This document shows, one piece after another, positions 8,090 to 18,596 of a stretch of 64,000 nt of DNA. Numbering within the stretch: the stretch's first letter is position 1; each line of letters starts with the position of its first letter. Both the position numbers and the translations under genes were made by a program. This stretch comes from Streptomyces bambusae. Lineage in GTDB: Bacteria > Actinomycetota > Actinomycetes > Streptomycetales > Streptomycetaceae. The DNA lies in the NCBI RefSeq assembly GCF_020532645.1, contig NZ_JAJAUZ010000012.1, forward strand, positions 86,893 through 150,892. Direction: 5' to 3'. The notes under the pieces were generated by a model. It was not told where the DNA came from. It saw only the letters and a program-made list of their open reading frames with translations, and did not search any database.

Positions 8090-9565
8090 ATGGACTCCGC
8101 ACAGGCACCGGCAACGAAGGACCGCCCCGTCCGGCTCCGGACGGCCCGCGGCCGCTGGGTCCTGTTCACCACCGTCCTCGGCTCCAGCATGGCCCTGCTC
8201 GACTCGACCGTCGTCAACGTCGCCCTCCCCCGCATCGGCGAAGACCTCGGCGCAGACCTGGCCACCCTCCAGTGGACGGTCAACGCGTACATGCTCACCC
8301 TGGCGGGCCTGATCCTCGTCGGCGGCGCCCTCGGCGACCGCTTCGGCCGCCGAAGGATCTTCGTACTCGGCGTGGCCTGGTTCGGTGCCGGCTCCCTCCT
8401 GTGCGGCCTGGCCCCGAACGCCGCCGTGCTGGTCGCCGCCCGCGCCCTGCAGGGGATCGGCGGCGCCCTCCTGACCCCCGGCTCACTCGCCCTCATCCAG
8501 TCCTCCCTCGCCCCCGAGGACCGTGGCCGGGCCGTCGGCCTGTGGTCGGGTCTCGGCGGGGTCGGCGCGGCCGTCGGCCCGTTCCTCGGCGGCTGGCTGG
8601 TGGACGGTCCGGGCTGGCGCTGGGTGTTCCTGCTGAACGTCCCCCTGGCCGCACTCTGCGTACCGATCGCCCTGCGGCACGTACCGGAGTCGCGCGACCC
8701 GGAGGCCACCGGCCGCTTCGACCTCGCCGGTGCGGCCCTCGGCGCCCTGGCCCTTGCCCTGGTCACGTACGCGCTGATCGAGGGCGGCTCGCCGGCCGGA
8801 TACGCGACGGCCGTGGCGGGCGTACTGCTGGCGGGCGTGTTCGTGGTGGTGGAGCGGCGGCGCCGGGACCCGATGGTGCCGCCGGACATCTTCTCGTCAC
8901 GGCTGTTCACCGCCGTCAACGTGGTGACGCTGTGCGTGTACGCGGCGCTCGGCGGCTTCTTCTTCCTCGCCGTCCTCCAGCTCCAGGTGGTGTGCGGCTA
9001 CTCGGCTCTCGGCGCGGGCGCGGCGCTGCTGCCGACGACGGCGCTGATGCTGGTGCTGTCGGCGCGTGCGGGCGAGCTCGGGGAGCGCATCGGGCCACGG
9101 ATCCCGCTGACGGCCGGCCCGCTGCTGTGCGCCGCGGGCATGCTGCTGATGGTGCGGGCGGGGCCGGACGCCTCGTACCTGCCGGACGTGCTGCCGGCGC
9201 TGCTCGTGCTGGGCCTCGGCATGGTGACGCTGGTGGCGCCGCTGACCGCGACGGTCCTGTCGTCGGTGCCGACCGCGCGGGCCGGGCTGGCGAGCGGCAT
9301 CAACAACGCGGCGGCGCGGGCGGCCGGCCTGCTGGCCGTGGCGGCGCTGCCGCTGCTGGCGGGGATGGGACCGGAGGCGTACCGGTCGTCGGCGGAGTTC
9401 GACAGCGCGTTCCGGACGGCCATGTACTGGTGTGCGGGGCTGCTGGTGCTGGGCGCGCTGCTGGCCTGGACGACCGTACGCCCGGCCCGGGAGGCCGGCT
9501 GCCATCCGCAGTGCCGCACGTACTGCACGGTGGCGGCGCCGCCGCTGGAACCGCCGCAGGGGTGA
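8090..9565 (+). CDS. MFS drug/proton antiporter, DHA2 (EmrB/QacA) family
   Basis: 491 residues from ATG at 8090, directly before the first membrane helix region (the frame is open upstream through the repeat element, which is not coding). The family signature of the first loop, MALLDSTVVNVALPRIGEDLG, and LQWTVNAYMLTLAGL with GALGDRFGRRRIF (motif A) are present, as is the motif C-like GPFLGGWLVDGPGWRWVFLLNVP. About 14 hydrophobic helices are expected. DHA2 proteins export cationic drugs or natural products at the cytoplasmic membrane. The C-terminal tail is Cys-rich (HPQCRTYCTV), which is unusual. A small membrane protein gene follows after 6 bp. Confidence 0.92.
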   Translation: MDSAQAPATKDRPVRLRTARGRWVLFTTVLGSSMALLDSTVVNVALPRIGEDLGADLATLQWTVNAYMLTLAGLILVGGALGDRFGRRRIFVLGVAWFGAGSLLCGLAPNAAVLVAARALQGIGGALLTPGSLALIQSSLAPEDRGRAVGLWSGLGGVGAAVGPFLGGWLVDGPGWRWVFLLNVPLAALCVPIALRHVPESRDPEATGRFDLAGAALGALALALVTYALIEGGSPAGYATAVAGVLLAGVFVVVERRRRDPMVPPDIFSSRLFTAVNVVTLCVYAALGGFFFLAVLQLQVVCGYSALGAGAALLPTTALMLVLSARAGELGERIGPRIPLTAGPLLCAAGMLLMVRAGPDASYLPDVLPALLVLGLGMVTLVAPLTATVLSSVPTARAGLASGINNAAARAAGLLAVAALPLLAGMGPEAYRSSAEFDSAFRTAMYWCAGLLVLGALLAWTTVRPAREAGCHPQCRTYCTVAAPPLEPPQG

Positions 9566-9571
9566 CGGGCC

Positions 9572-10225
9572 GTGTGCTGGAGTGCGACGGCGGACCTGGT
9601 CGCGGGATCCGTGATCACGGCGGCGGGCGGGTACTGCGTGGTCCGGACGGTACGCGCCCGGCGGCTGCGGGAGCTGCCGGTGGCGGGACTGCCGGTACTG
9701 CTGGGGGTGCACCAGCTGGTCGAGGCGGCGGTCTGGTCGGGTGGCGGCGGCACCGGGCCGGCGACCACCGCCTGGGCGGTGATCGCCTTTCCGGTGGCGG
9801 CGCTCTGGGTGCCGCTGGCCGTCCTGATCGCCGGGCCGGCACGGCCCCGGCTGTGGTGGCCGGTCGGGGCGGGGCTGCTGGTGGCGGGCTTTCTGGCGTA
9901 CCGGATGGCGCTGCGGCCGGTGTCGGCGGAGATCCGGGGCCATACGGTGGGCTACGGCCTGGAGGTCCCGTACGCGGGCCTCGTCCTCGGGGCGTACCTC
10001 CTCGCCACGGTCGGGGCGCTGCTGCTGTCCCCCGCGCGGCTGCTCCGCCTCCTCGGCGCCCTGGTCGCAGCCGGCGCCGTGATCTGCGCAGCCCTCTGGC
10101 ACACCGAATTCGTCTCGACGTGGTGCGCCTTCGCCGCCGCCGCCACCCTCCTCCTCACCTTCGGCCTCCACCCGCTCGGGGGCTCCGCCCCCGGACCACC
10201 GGTCCTCGAACGCCGGACGGGCTGA
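9572..10225 (+). CDS. DUF6629-like membrane protein
   Basis: 217 residues, GTG at 9572 only 6 bp after the exporter stop, so probably co-transcribed. The start MCWSATADLVAG is characteristic of this small actinobacterial family of unknown function; about seven hydrophobic helices are predicted. The last about 16 residues (PLGGSAPGPPVLERRTG region) are translated from half a copy of the intergenic GGGGCTCCGCCCC...CGCCGGACGGGCT repeat, whose TGA supplies the stop codon. The native C terminus has therefore probably been replaced or extended by repeat insertion. No function can be given. Confidence 0.75.
   Translation: MCWSATADLVAGSVITAAGGYCVVRTVRARRLRELPVAGLPVLLGVHQLVEAAVWSGGGGTGPATTAWAVIAFPVAALWVPLAVLIAGPARPRLWWPVGAGLLVAGFLAYRMALRPVSAEIRGHTVGYGLEVPYAGLVLGAYLLATVGALLLSPARLLRLLGALVAAGAVICAALWHTEFVSTWCAFAAAATLLLTFGLHPLGGSAPGPPVLERRTG
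10177..10225 (+). repeat. Half copy of the intergenic repeat, inside a coding 3' end
   Basis: GGGGGCTCCGCCCCC is followed by GGTCCTCGAACGCCGGACGG and GCTGA, matching the left arm of the element at 7775 and 37907. Here it forms the last codons and stop of the DUF6629-like gene. Confidence 0.85.
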
Positions 10226-10291
10226 AGGGTGCCCCCCGGTGGGCAAACCGTTGTTCGGGAGGGGGCGGGGTGGGGAAGGACTCCCGGAGGG

Positions 10292-11293
10292 TCAGCCGGC
10301 CCAGGGGGCCATGGGGTACCAGATCAGGTCCCGGCGGGCCAGGATCCGGACGTCCCAGTAGAGCAGCATGAAGACCCCCGCAGCGACGAACGCGGCGGCC
10401 ATCAGCGCCGACGTCCGGCTCGGCCGGGCCGTCAGCCACCGGCCGAGGCGGTCGCCGAAGAGACCGGCGACCAGCAGGAACAGCAGCGAGACGACCACGA
10501 TGTTCCCGACCGCCTGGAGCCCGAACGCCACCGCCCCGTACAGCGGGTTGTGGCTCTCGGCCGCGTCCCGGAACAGCTGCCGGAACAACCCGTAGGGCCG
10601 CCCCAGCTGGAACGCCCCCACCAGCGCCCCCATGAACAGCATCGGTGCGTGGGGGAACCTCTCGGTCAGCCCCGCCAGCGGATCCCGCACCAGCCCGGCC
10701 GCCGCCAGTCCGAGGTACGTCATGACCAGGCCGAGCACCCCGTACACCACCATGGCCTGGATCAGCCGGCCCGAGAACCCGCCGCCGGACCCGCCCGTGG
10801 ACTGCTCGAACTGCGGCATCCCCGTCCCGGCGAGTGCCGCCACCGCTCCGTACAGCGCGGACACGGACACCGCCCCGACCGCCAGCCAGCCGAGCGGCCG
10901 CACCAGCTGGGCGAGGCGCCCGCGGCGCGTCTGCACCTGCCCGGCCAGCGGGGCCATGGCGCTGAACACGGCCACGTTGCACGCGGTGAACGTGCCCGCG
11001 ACGCCGGTCGCGAGGGCGAAGGCGATCCCGGCGAGCGCGCCGTTGATCGGCGCGTCCTTGGCGGGATGGCCGAGCAGCGCCCCCGCCACGTTCCCGCCGA
11101 TGGTCTTGTCGACGAACTCGGCCGACCAGACCACCGTGAGCGCGAACCCGAACAGCGCCCCGACGATCAGGACCAGGGTTCTCCGGCGCGGCGGATGCCC
11201 GTTGAAGAGGAACGACGCGGAGCGCGCGCCGAGGGACGAGTCGGTGCGCTCCGCCCTGGAACGCGCTGCTGGGCCGCCGGCAAGCTGGGTCAT
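10292..11293 (-). CDS. Polytopic membrane protein of unknown function
   Basis: 333 residues, ATG at 11293 with GGGAGGA eight bases upstream, so the start is well supported. About eight membrane helices, e.g. LVLIVGALFGFALTVVW, INGALAGIAFALATGVAG, and paired helices at the C terminus. The segment GVAGTFTACNVAVFSAMAPLAG recalls the helix-1 Cys-Pro region of DsbD/CcdA transporters, but only one such cysteine is present, so a redox role is a guess. The region between helices 5 and 6 is Gly/Ser-rich and soluble. Its neighbours give no clue; it faces away from a lipoprotein gene. I do not recognise the family with confidence. Confidence 0.7.
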   Translation of the reverse strand: MTQLAGGPAARSRAERTDSSLGARSASFLFNGHPPRRRTLVLIVGALFGFALTVVWSAEFVDKTIGGNVAGALLGHPAKDAPINGALAGIAFALATGVAGTFTACNVAVFSAMAPLAGQVQTRRGRLAQLVRPLGWLAVGAVSVSALYGAVAALAGTGMPQFEQSTGGSGGGFSGRLIQAMVVYGVLGLVMTYLGLAAAGLVRDPLAGLTERFPHAPMLFMGALVGAFQLGRPYGLFRQLFRDAAESHNPLYGAVAFGLQAVGNIVVVSLLFLLVAGLFGDRLGRWLTARPSRTSALMAAAFVAAGVFMLLYWDVRILARRDLIWYPMAPWAG

Positions 11294-11693
11294 GAGACAG
11301 TTCCTCCCACACGAGTGTTCTTACATGACTGGTGCGTTCGAAGCGTTCGAGGCCACACCGTAGGGGCCGACGTCCCCCCGCGGCAGAGCGCACATTCCGC
11401 CAACACTCTTCTCTTTCACGCCAGTTGCCGACCTGCTCGGCCGCCGCCCGTAGCCTGTGCGCCATGGACCCGACGGATCACCCCGCGCGCCCCGCCGGCA
11501 CCACCGCCCCGGCCCGGGGTTCCTTCGTCATCCCCCGATGATGGCAGCGCGGCCCGGCCCGGCGTCAGGCTCGCGGTGTCAGAGGTGGGTGACAGCGGGG
11601 AGCCAGCCCCCGGAACCAGCCCCCCGGCCGCCACGTCACAGGAGCAGCGCCCGGGCCCGGCCCCGGATCCGGGGCGGCGAACGGGGAGGAACG
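11294..11693. other. 400-bp intergenic region between divergent genes
   Basis: Holds the promoters for the membrane protein (minus) and the lipoprotein (plus). Two direct copies of GCGTTCGA lie at 11334-11341 and 11343-11350, in the AT-richer part. A 25-codon ATG frame at 11464-11541 has no good ribosome-binding site and I do not call it. The rest is GC-rich and featureless. Confidence 0.5.
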
Positions 11694-12392
11694 ATGGTGC
11701 ACTTCGCTGCGAGATCGGTCCGCACGGCGGCGGCAACGGCCGCGCTCTGCCTGCTGGCGGCCGGCTGCGGGACGGCCGGAGCAACGGGAGGTACGGGCGA
11801 GACCGGCGAGACGGGCGGTTCGGGCGGTACGGTCCGCACGCCGAAGGCCCTGCCGCAGGCTCCGCGGAAGCCCGGCCCCGGCGGGACCTGCCCGACGATC
11901 GAGATCGGCGGGCCCGCCCCGACCACGATCGACGGGACGCCCGCGAACATCGAGGAGGCGATGACCACCTCCGAAGCACTGGCCCGGATCGTCGAAGCGC
12001 CCGACAGCCGGTTCGCGGACACCTATGGAGAGATGATCAACGACCATCCGGCCGGCCGGGTCGCCGTGTGCGTCACCGACCTGACGCGCGGCCGCGAACT
12101 ACTGGCCGCGGCGCAGCAGGCGTCCCCGAAGGCGGACCTGACCCGGGCGGACCTGTACACGTGCCCCTTCCCGCGGCGAACGCTCGAAGCGGCCCGGGAC
12201 CGGGTGAGCATGGAGACGGGCGCGTACAGCTTCCCGGTGATCATGGTGGGCCCCGGGGATGCGTGCGCCGGCCTCAACGTGGGCAGCACGGCCGCCGGTG
12301 CCGCGTCGGAGGGTTTCCGCGCCGAGCTGTCGAAGGTCGCGGGCGTCCCCGTCAAGGTCGAGCACCGCGACATGCCCAGCCTTCTCGGCTGA
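11694..12392 (+). CDS. Secreted lipoprotein of unknown function
   Basis: 232 residues from ATG at 11694, with a strong GGGGAGGA four bases upstream. The signal peptide runs MVHFAARSVRTAAATAALC and ends in lipobox LLAAGC with lipidated Cys25. A Gly/Thr-rich linker (about 26-45) leads to a soluble domain of about 170 residues containing four cysteines (TCPTIEIG, AVCVTD, LYTCPF, GDACAG), which could form two disulfides outside the cell. I do not recognise the domain. A strong hairpin follows the stop, and the next gene on the opposite strand is a micro-protein. Confidence 0.75.
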   Translation: MVHFAARSVRTAAATAALCLLAAGCGTAGATGGTGETGETGGSGGTVRTPKALPQAPRKPGPGGTCPTIEIGGPAPTTIDGTPANIEEAMTTSEALARIVEAPDSRFADTYGEMINDHPAGRVAVCVTDLTRGRELLAAAQQASPKADLTRADLYTCPFPRRTLEAARDRVSMETGAYSFPVIMVGPGDACAGLNVGSTAAGAASEGFRAELSKVAGVPVKVEHRDMPSLLG

Positions 12393-12393
12393 C

Positions 12394-12421
12394 GGGCCGG
12401 GCCGCCGTCGCGGCCCGGCCC
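12394..12421. terminator. 12-bp GC hairpin terminator
   Basis: GGGCCGGGCCGC (12394-12405) and GCGGCCCGGCCC (12410-12421) form a perfect 12-bp stem with a 4-nt loop immediately after the lipoprotein stop and before the convergent small gene. Confidence 0.8.
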
Positions 12422-12445
12422 CGGCCGTGTTCTCCGTGCAGGAGG

Positions 12446-12637
12446 TCAGGGAAGATACGCCTCGATCGCGGCGGCGCCCTTCTCCTCGATCATGCGCTTG
12501 GCGCGCTCCAGCCGCTCGGGGGTGACATCGGCTCCCGTGGCCATCACCAGGTCCTCGGGGTCGAAGGGCCGCTCGCCTCCGCTGTAGAGGCGCTGCGGCC
12601 GCGGCGGCTGGTTCTTGTCCTCCGGCGCATCCTTCAT
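12446..12637 (-). CDS. Conserved small protein of unknown function (63 aa)
   Basis: 63 residues from ATG at 12637, preceded by a GAGGTGG about eight bases upstream; the longer frame to 12781 lacks coding character. The sequence is hydrophilic and charged, with RLYSGGERPFDPEDLVMATG followed by an amphipathic helix VTPERLERAKRMIEEKGAAA and a terminal EAYLP. The conserved GGERPFDPEDLV-type core is one I have seen in small streptomycete hypothetical proteins. No catalytic motif, membrane segment or signal peptide. Function unknown. Confidence 0.7.
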   Translation of the reverse strand: MKDAPEDKNQPPRPQRLYSGGERPFDPEDLVMATGADVTPERLERAKRMIEEKGAAAIEAYLP

Positions 12638-12833
12638 GGCGGTCCACCTCGCTCGGTGTGGTGCAGAAGTACTTCCCCCGAGCGTAGACACACCGCCGCC
12701 GCCGCGCACCCCCCGGCGGGCGGGGTCCGGCGGCCCGGGTCGCGTCATCCGCCGTTCACCTGCATGTCCCTCGTTGCGCATTTTGAGGCTTTACCGTCGG
12801 TTCCTGCCGATTCCACCAACGGGAGGCGCGATC

Positions 12834-13016
12834 ATGGGCATCGACTGGGCCCTCGCAGCCGCGGTCTTCTTCCTCGGCTTCTGCGCCGCTGTCGCGGCGA
12901 TGACCGTGTTCGGGGTGGCCGTACGGCTGCGCCGCCGGTCCGCACGCAGGACCGGCCCCCTCGGAGCACCCGCACCTACGGGTGCGTGGCCCAAGGAGGT
13001 CGGCCGGTGGCGCTGA
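12834..13016 (+). CDS. Small single-pass membrane protein (60 aa)
   Basis: 60 residues from ATG at 12834 with GGGAGG eight to thirteen bases upstream. Residues about 6-30 form one hydrophobic helix (WALAAAVFFLGFCAAVAAMT) followed by a basic patch RLRRRSARR that would orient the C terminus to the cytoplasm. The upstream 40 bp are AT-richer and could hold a promoter. No family recognised. The strong ribosome-binding site and membrane topology support a real gene, but homology is needed to confirm it. Confidence 0.55.
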   Translation: MGIDWALAAAVFFLGFCAAVAAMTVFGVAVRLRRRSARRTGPLGAPAPTGAWPKEVGRWR

Positions 13017-13079
13017 GCCGCAGGAGCGGGACCCGATCCGGCAGACGGGCCCGGCCCTCCGGTCAGTGCGTCATCGGGC

Positions 13080-14645
13080 TCAGAAGCGGCCGGCCGGAAC
13101 CGGGAAGCGCGACGGGCCCGACTGCGGGAGCTCCATGCGGTCGGCGGTCGGGGCCGCCTTGCAGGTGACGTTGCGGGCCGGCAGCCTGCCGGTCAGCAGG
13201 TACGAGTTCACCGAGGAGTCGGCGCAGGTGTTCCTGGCGAAGAGGTACACGCCGTGGCCCTCGCCCTCGTCCACCGTGACCATCCGCGAGCCCTTCATGG
13301 CGCGGTGCAGGCCGAGCCCGCTGACCAGCGGGGTCTGCGAGTCCCACTCGTTCTGGACGGCCAGCACGCCGACCTTGTTCGCGACCTCGGTGGCGGGCTC
13401 GATGCCCTTCTTCCAGTAGGCGCACGGCATGATGTTCGAGCCGAAGTCGCCGTACAGCGGGTAGCGGACCTTGTCGCGCAGCGCGTCGCGGCGGTACTGC
13501 GCCGGGTCCCGCGGCCAGTTCCGGGTGTCGGTGCAGATCACCGCGAGGAAGGCGGCCTCGCCGTTGTCGGCGGGCACGCCCGCGAACGCGGCACCCTTCG
13601 CGGGGCCCGCGGTCTCGCGCGGGGCCGGCAGGGTGGCCGGGCGGCCGGCGGCGGCCTCCTTGAGGGCCACGACGAACTCCGAGGCGTCCTTCACGCTGAA
13701 GAACACACCGCGCGCGGAGCGGATGTCGTCACCGTTGATCTTCTCCTCGCCGATCACGATCGGCGTCTTGTTGGCGCGCTTGACCAGGTCCCAGAAGGTC
13801 TTGCGCACCGCGGCCGGCGTGCTGCCCAGGTGGTACTGGCCGTCCCGCGCGGCGCTCCAGCGGGTCCAGCGGTCGAAGGCCGGCTCGGCGCCCTCGGCCC
13901 AGACCTGGATCATGCCGCGCCACACGCGCTTCGGGTCCACGCTGCTGTCCAGCACGAACCGGTCGGTGCGCGCGGGGAACAGCTGGGTGTAGACGGCGCC
14001 GAGATAGGTGCCGTACGAGTAGCCCAGGTACGAGATCTTGCGCTCGCCGAGCACGCCGCGGATGACGTCCATGTCGCGGGCCGTGTTGCGCGTGGTGATG
14101 TGCGGCAGCAGGTCGCCCGACTTGGCCTCGCACTTGGCGGCCACGCGCTTGGCCCAGGCGACGTCCTTCTGGAACGTCTCCTTCTTGTACACGCGCGGCA
14201 GCCGGCTGTCCTCGCGGGTCAGCCCGCAGGTCACCGGGGTGCTGAGGCCGACGCCGCGCGGGTCGAAGCCGATCAGGTCGTAGCTCTCGCGCACCTTCTT
14301 GGGCAGCATCTCCAGGCCCATGAGCGGCATGGTCAGGCCGGAGCCGCCGGGGCCGCCCGGGTTGAAGAGCAGGACACCGTGCCGCTTGGGGCTGGTGCTC
14401 TTGATCCGGGAGATCGCGACGTCGATCTTGCGGCCGGACGGCTTGCGGTAGTCCAGGGGGACCTTGATGGTCGCGCACTGGAACTCGGCCGGCGCCTGCC
14501 GGTCGCAGCGCTTCCAGGTGGGCGTCTGGCGGAGATACCCGTCGGCGGCCGTGGGGGCGGGGGCGGCCTGGGCGGGCGCGAGGCCGGGCACGAGGGTGGC
14601 GGTGAGACCCACGGCCAGCAGCGACGCGATTCTGCGCATGCGCAC
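13080..14645 (-). CDS. Secreted alpha/beta-hydrolase, TAP (tripeptidyl aminopeptidase) family
   Basis: 521 residues using GTG at 14645 (AAAGGA about ten bases upstream); ATG two codons later at 14639 is the alternative. A Sec signal peptide MRRIASLLAVGLTATLVPGL ends near AQAAPAP. The hydrolase core has the oxyanion motif NPGGPGGSG, nucleophile elbow GYSYGTYLG (Ser), acid QNEWDSQTP and His in DEGEGHGVY, with the C-terminal TAP-type lid. These serine exopeptidases (SlpD/SlpE/Tap relatives) trim N-terminal tripeptides from secreted proteins in the streptomycete wall. Four cysteines near the C terminus suggest disulfides. It faces the UvrA-like gene divergently. Confidence 0.9.
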   Translation of the reverse strand: MRMRRIASLLAVGLTATLVPGLAPAQAAPAPTAADGYLRQTPTWKRCDRQAPAEFQCATIKVPLDYRKPSGRKIDVAISRIKSTSPKRHGVLLFNPGGPGGSGLTMPLMGLEMLPKKVRESYDLIGFDPRGVGLSTPVTCGLTREDSRLPRVYKKETFQKDVAWAKRVAAKCEAKSGDLLPHITTRNTARDMDVIRGVLGERKISYLGYSYGTYLGAVYTQLFPARTDRFVLDSSVDPKRVWRGMIQVWAEGAEPAFDRWTRWSAARDGQYHLGSTPAAVRKTFWDLVKRANKTPIVIGEEKINGDDIRSARGVFFSVKDASEFVVALKEAAAGRPATLPAPRETAGPAKGAAFAGVPADNGEAAFLAVICTDTRNWPRDPAQYRRDALRDKVRYPLYGDFGSNIMPCAYWKKGIEPATEVANKVGVLAVQNEWDSQTPLVSGLGLHRAMKGSRMVTVDEGEGHGVYLFARNTCADSSVNSYLLTGRLPARNVTCKAAPTADRMELPQSGPSRFPVPAGRF

Positions 14646-14870
14646 GAGAGCCGGTTCCTTTCGGAGTCGGAGCAGGACATGCCCACCCTGGTACGTCGCA
14701 CGCCCGAGCGAATCAGCCCACGGGACAGGACTCTCTACGACTCCAGGATGATCAGACAAGCCGTCAAGTATGAGATGAATACCGGACATTGGCCGGCACC
14801 GGACGAAATGGCTCCGTTTCCGTCGGGTCCGCCCGGCCCCGGCGCCCGCCCGGCACGTAGGATCGGCCGG

Positions 14871-17323
<2,453 letters not shown>

Positions 17324-17327
<4 letters not shown>

Positions 17328-17345
17328 CGGCCCTCCGGCCGTCAG
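17324..17345. terminator. Bidirectional hairpin containing both stop codons
   Basis: CTGACGGCC (17324-17332) pairs with GGCCGTCAG (17337-17345), 4-nt loop. The TGA of the UvrA-like gene is in the left arm and the reverse-strand TGA of the monooxygenase gene is in the right arm. Confidence 0.65.
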
Positions 17346-18514
17346 ACGGCCGGCCGGGGCGGCAGCCGGAATCCGGCGAACAGGCCGTCGGTGGCGCGGT
17401 GCGCCAGCCGGGCCGGGAGGGCGCGCAGGGCAAGGTTGCGGGCGGCGACGGCGAGCGGGTTGCGGAGGGCTGCGACCCGGCCGGCGCGGCGGGCGCGGAC
17501 CCGGATGGCGTCGGTGCGGGCGAGCCGGGCCGCGGTGTAGGCGGCGAGGGCGGCCGGCAGGTCTGCCGGGTCGGTGCCGTGTCCGACCAGGTGGGCGAGG
17601 ACCGCGGCGTCCTCGACGGCCTGGCAGCCGCCCTGTCCGAGGTTGGGCGTCATGGCGTGGGCGGCGTCGCCGAGCCAGGCGGTGCGGCCGTCGTGGAGCC
17701 GCGGCAGCGGGCCGGCCAGGTCGTACAGGTCGTGCTGGAGCAGCGTGGCGGGGTCGAGGCGGCGCAGCAGTTCCGGGACGGGCGCGTGCCAGTCGCCGTG
17801 GCGGCGCAGCAGGACGCCCCGGGGGTCGTCGGGGCGGTGGCCTTCGGGAGCGGCCGCGGTGGCGTAGACGTAGACCCGGCCGTCGGCGAGCGGCACCATC
17901 CCGAACCGGCAGGCCGGACCCCAGGTTTCGGAGGCGGCGAGGTCCGGCAGGCCGTCGGCGGGCAGGACGGTCCGCCAGGCGGTCTCGCCGCTGTAGCGGA
18001 GGCCGGAGTGGCCGGGGAAGTGCCGGGCGCGCAGGGCGCTGCGGATGCCGTCGGCGGCCACCACGAGGTCGGCGACCAGTTCTCCCGCCGTCGTGTGCAC
18101 CCGTGCGGTACGGCCCTGGTCTTCGGTGCCGGTGACGGCGGCCCGGTACCGGACGGTTCCGGGCGGGAGGGCGGCGGTGAGGGCGTCGCCGAGGCCGGCG
18201 CGGTGGACCGCGAGGGCGGGGCGGCCGTAACGGGCGGTCAGGGCGGCGGTGTCGGTACGGCTGAGCCAGCGGCCGTCGGGGCTGCGCAGCCCGGCGGCGG
18301 CGGGGACGGCGTCGCCGAGGGAGCGGGTGACGTCGAGTCCGGCGGCTTCCAGGGCCCGGAGGGCGTTGGGGGCGAGGACGATCCCGGCGCCGGCGGCCGT
18401 GGGGCCGTCGGCGCGTTCGCAGACGGTGACCCGCCAGCCCCGGCGGTGCAGGGCGACCGCCGCCGTGAGCCCGCCGATCCCCGCCCCCGCGACCACTGCA
18501 TGGCGCTGTCCCAC
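17342..18514 (-). CDS. FAD-dependent aromatic monooxygenase (PHBH/UbiH-type)
   Basis: 390 residues from GTG at 18514, with GGGGAGAGG seven bases upstream. N-terminal dinucleotide-binding motif VVAGAGIGGLTAAVALHRRGW (first 18 shown in the family as GxGxxG), the DG motif VVAADGIRSALR near residue 155, and the GD motif TAWLGDAAHAMTPNLGQGG near 285, which binds the FAD ribityl chain. Such flavoproteins hydroxylate aromatic substrates with NAD(P)H and oxygen. The divergent TetR gene at 18592 and two CTCTACA...TGTAGAG palindromes between them suggest substrate-inducible repression, possibly for detoxifying an antibiotic or phenolic compound. Confidence 0.9.
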   Translation of the reverse strand: MGQRHAVVAGAGIGGLTAAVALHRRGWRVTVCERADGPTAAGAGIVLAPNALRALEAAGLDVTRSLGDAVPAAAGLRSPDGRWLSRTDTAALTARYGRPALAVHRAGLGDALTAALPPGTVRYRAAVTGTEDQGRTARVHTTAGELVADLVVAADGIRSALRARHFPGHSGLRYSGETAWRTVLPADGLPDLAASETWGPACRFGMVPLADGRVYVYATAAAPEGHRPDDPRGVLLRRHGDWHAPVPELLRRLDPATLLQHDLYDLAGPLPRLHDGRTAWLGDAAHAMTPNLGQGGCQAVEDAAVLAHLVGHGTDPADLPAALAAYTAARLARTDAIRVRARRAGRVAALRNPLAVAARNLALRALPARLAHRATDGLFAGFRLPPRPAV

Positions 18515-18536
18515 GGCACACCTCTCCCCACCCGGA

Positions 18537-18556
18537 GGCTCTACACCTGTAGAGCC
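18537..18556. promoter_or_regulatory. TetR operator 1 (20-bp palindrome)
   Basis: GGCTCTACACCTGTAGAGCC is palindromic except for the two central bases. It lies 22 bp upstream of the monooxygenase GTG and shares the CTCTACA/TGTAGAG core with operator 2; the two centres are 30 bp apart, about three helical turns. Confidence 0.85.
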
Positions 18557-18596
18557 GACATGCCCTCACTCTACAGCTGTAGAGTGAGGGCATGTC
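18557..18596. promoter_or_regulatory. TetR operator 2: 40-bp perfect palindrome covering the tetR start codon
   Basis: The 20-base left arm starts GACATGCCCTCACTC and its exact reverse complement forms the right arm, meeting at ACAG/CTGT (18573-18580). The right arm contains the ATG of the TetR gene (18592-18594). Core CTCTACAGCTGTAGAG matches operator 1. Binding here would block both initiation of transcription and, in RNA, a stem would bury the start codon. Confidence 0.9.

Noticed and set aside
11464..11541. 25-codon ATG frame upstream of the lipoprotein
   Set aside because: No ribosome-binding site and does not match the cysteine-attenuator leader peptides or other known small ORFs.
10229..13168. 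979-codon plus-strand frame
   Set aside because: Overlaps a membrane protein gene in antisense and a lipoprotein in another frame; composition is Arg/Gly/Pro only.
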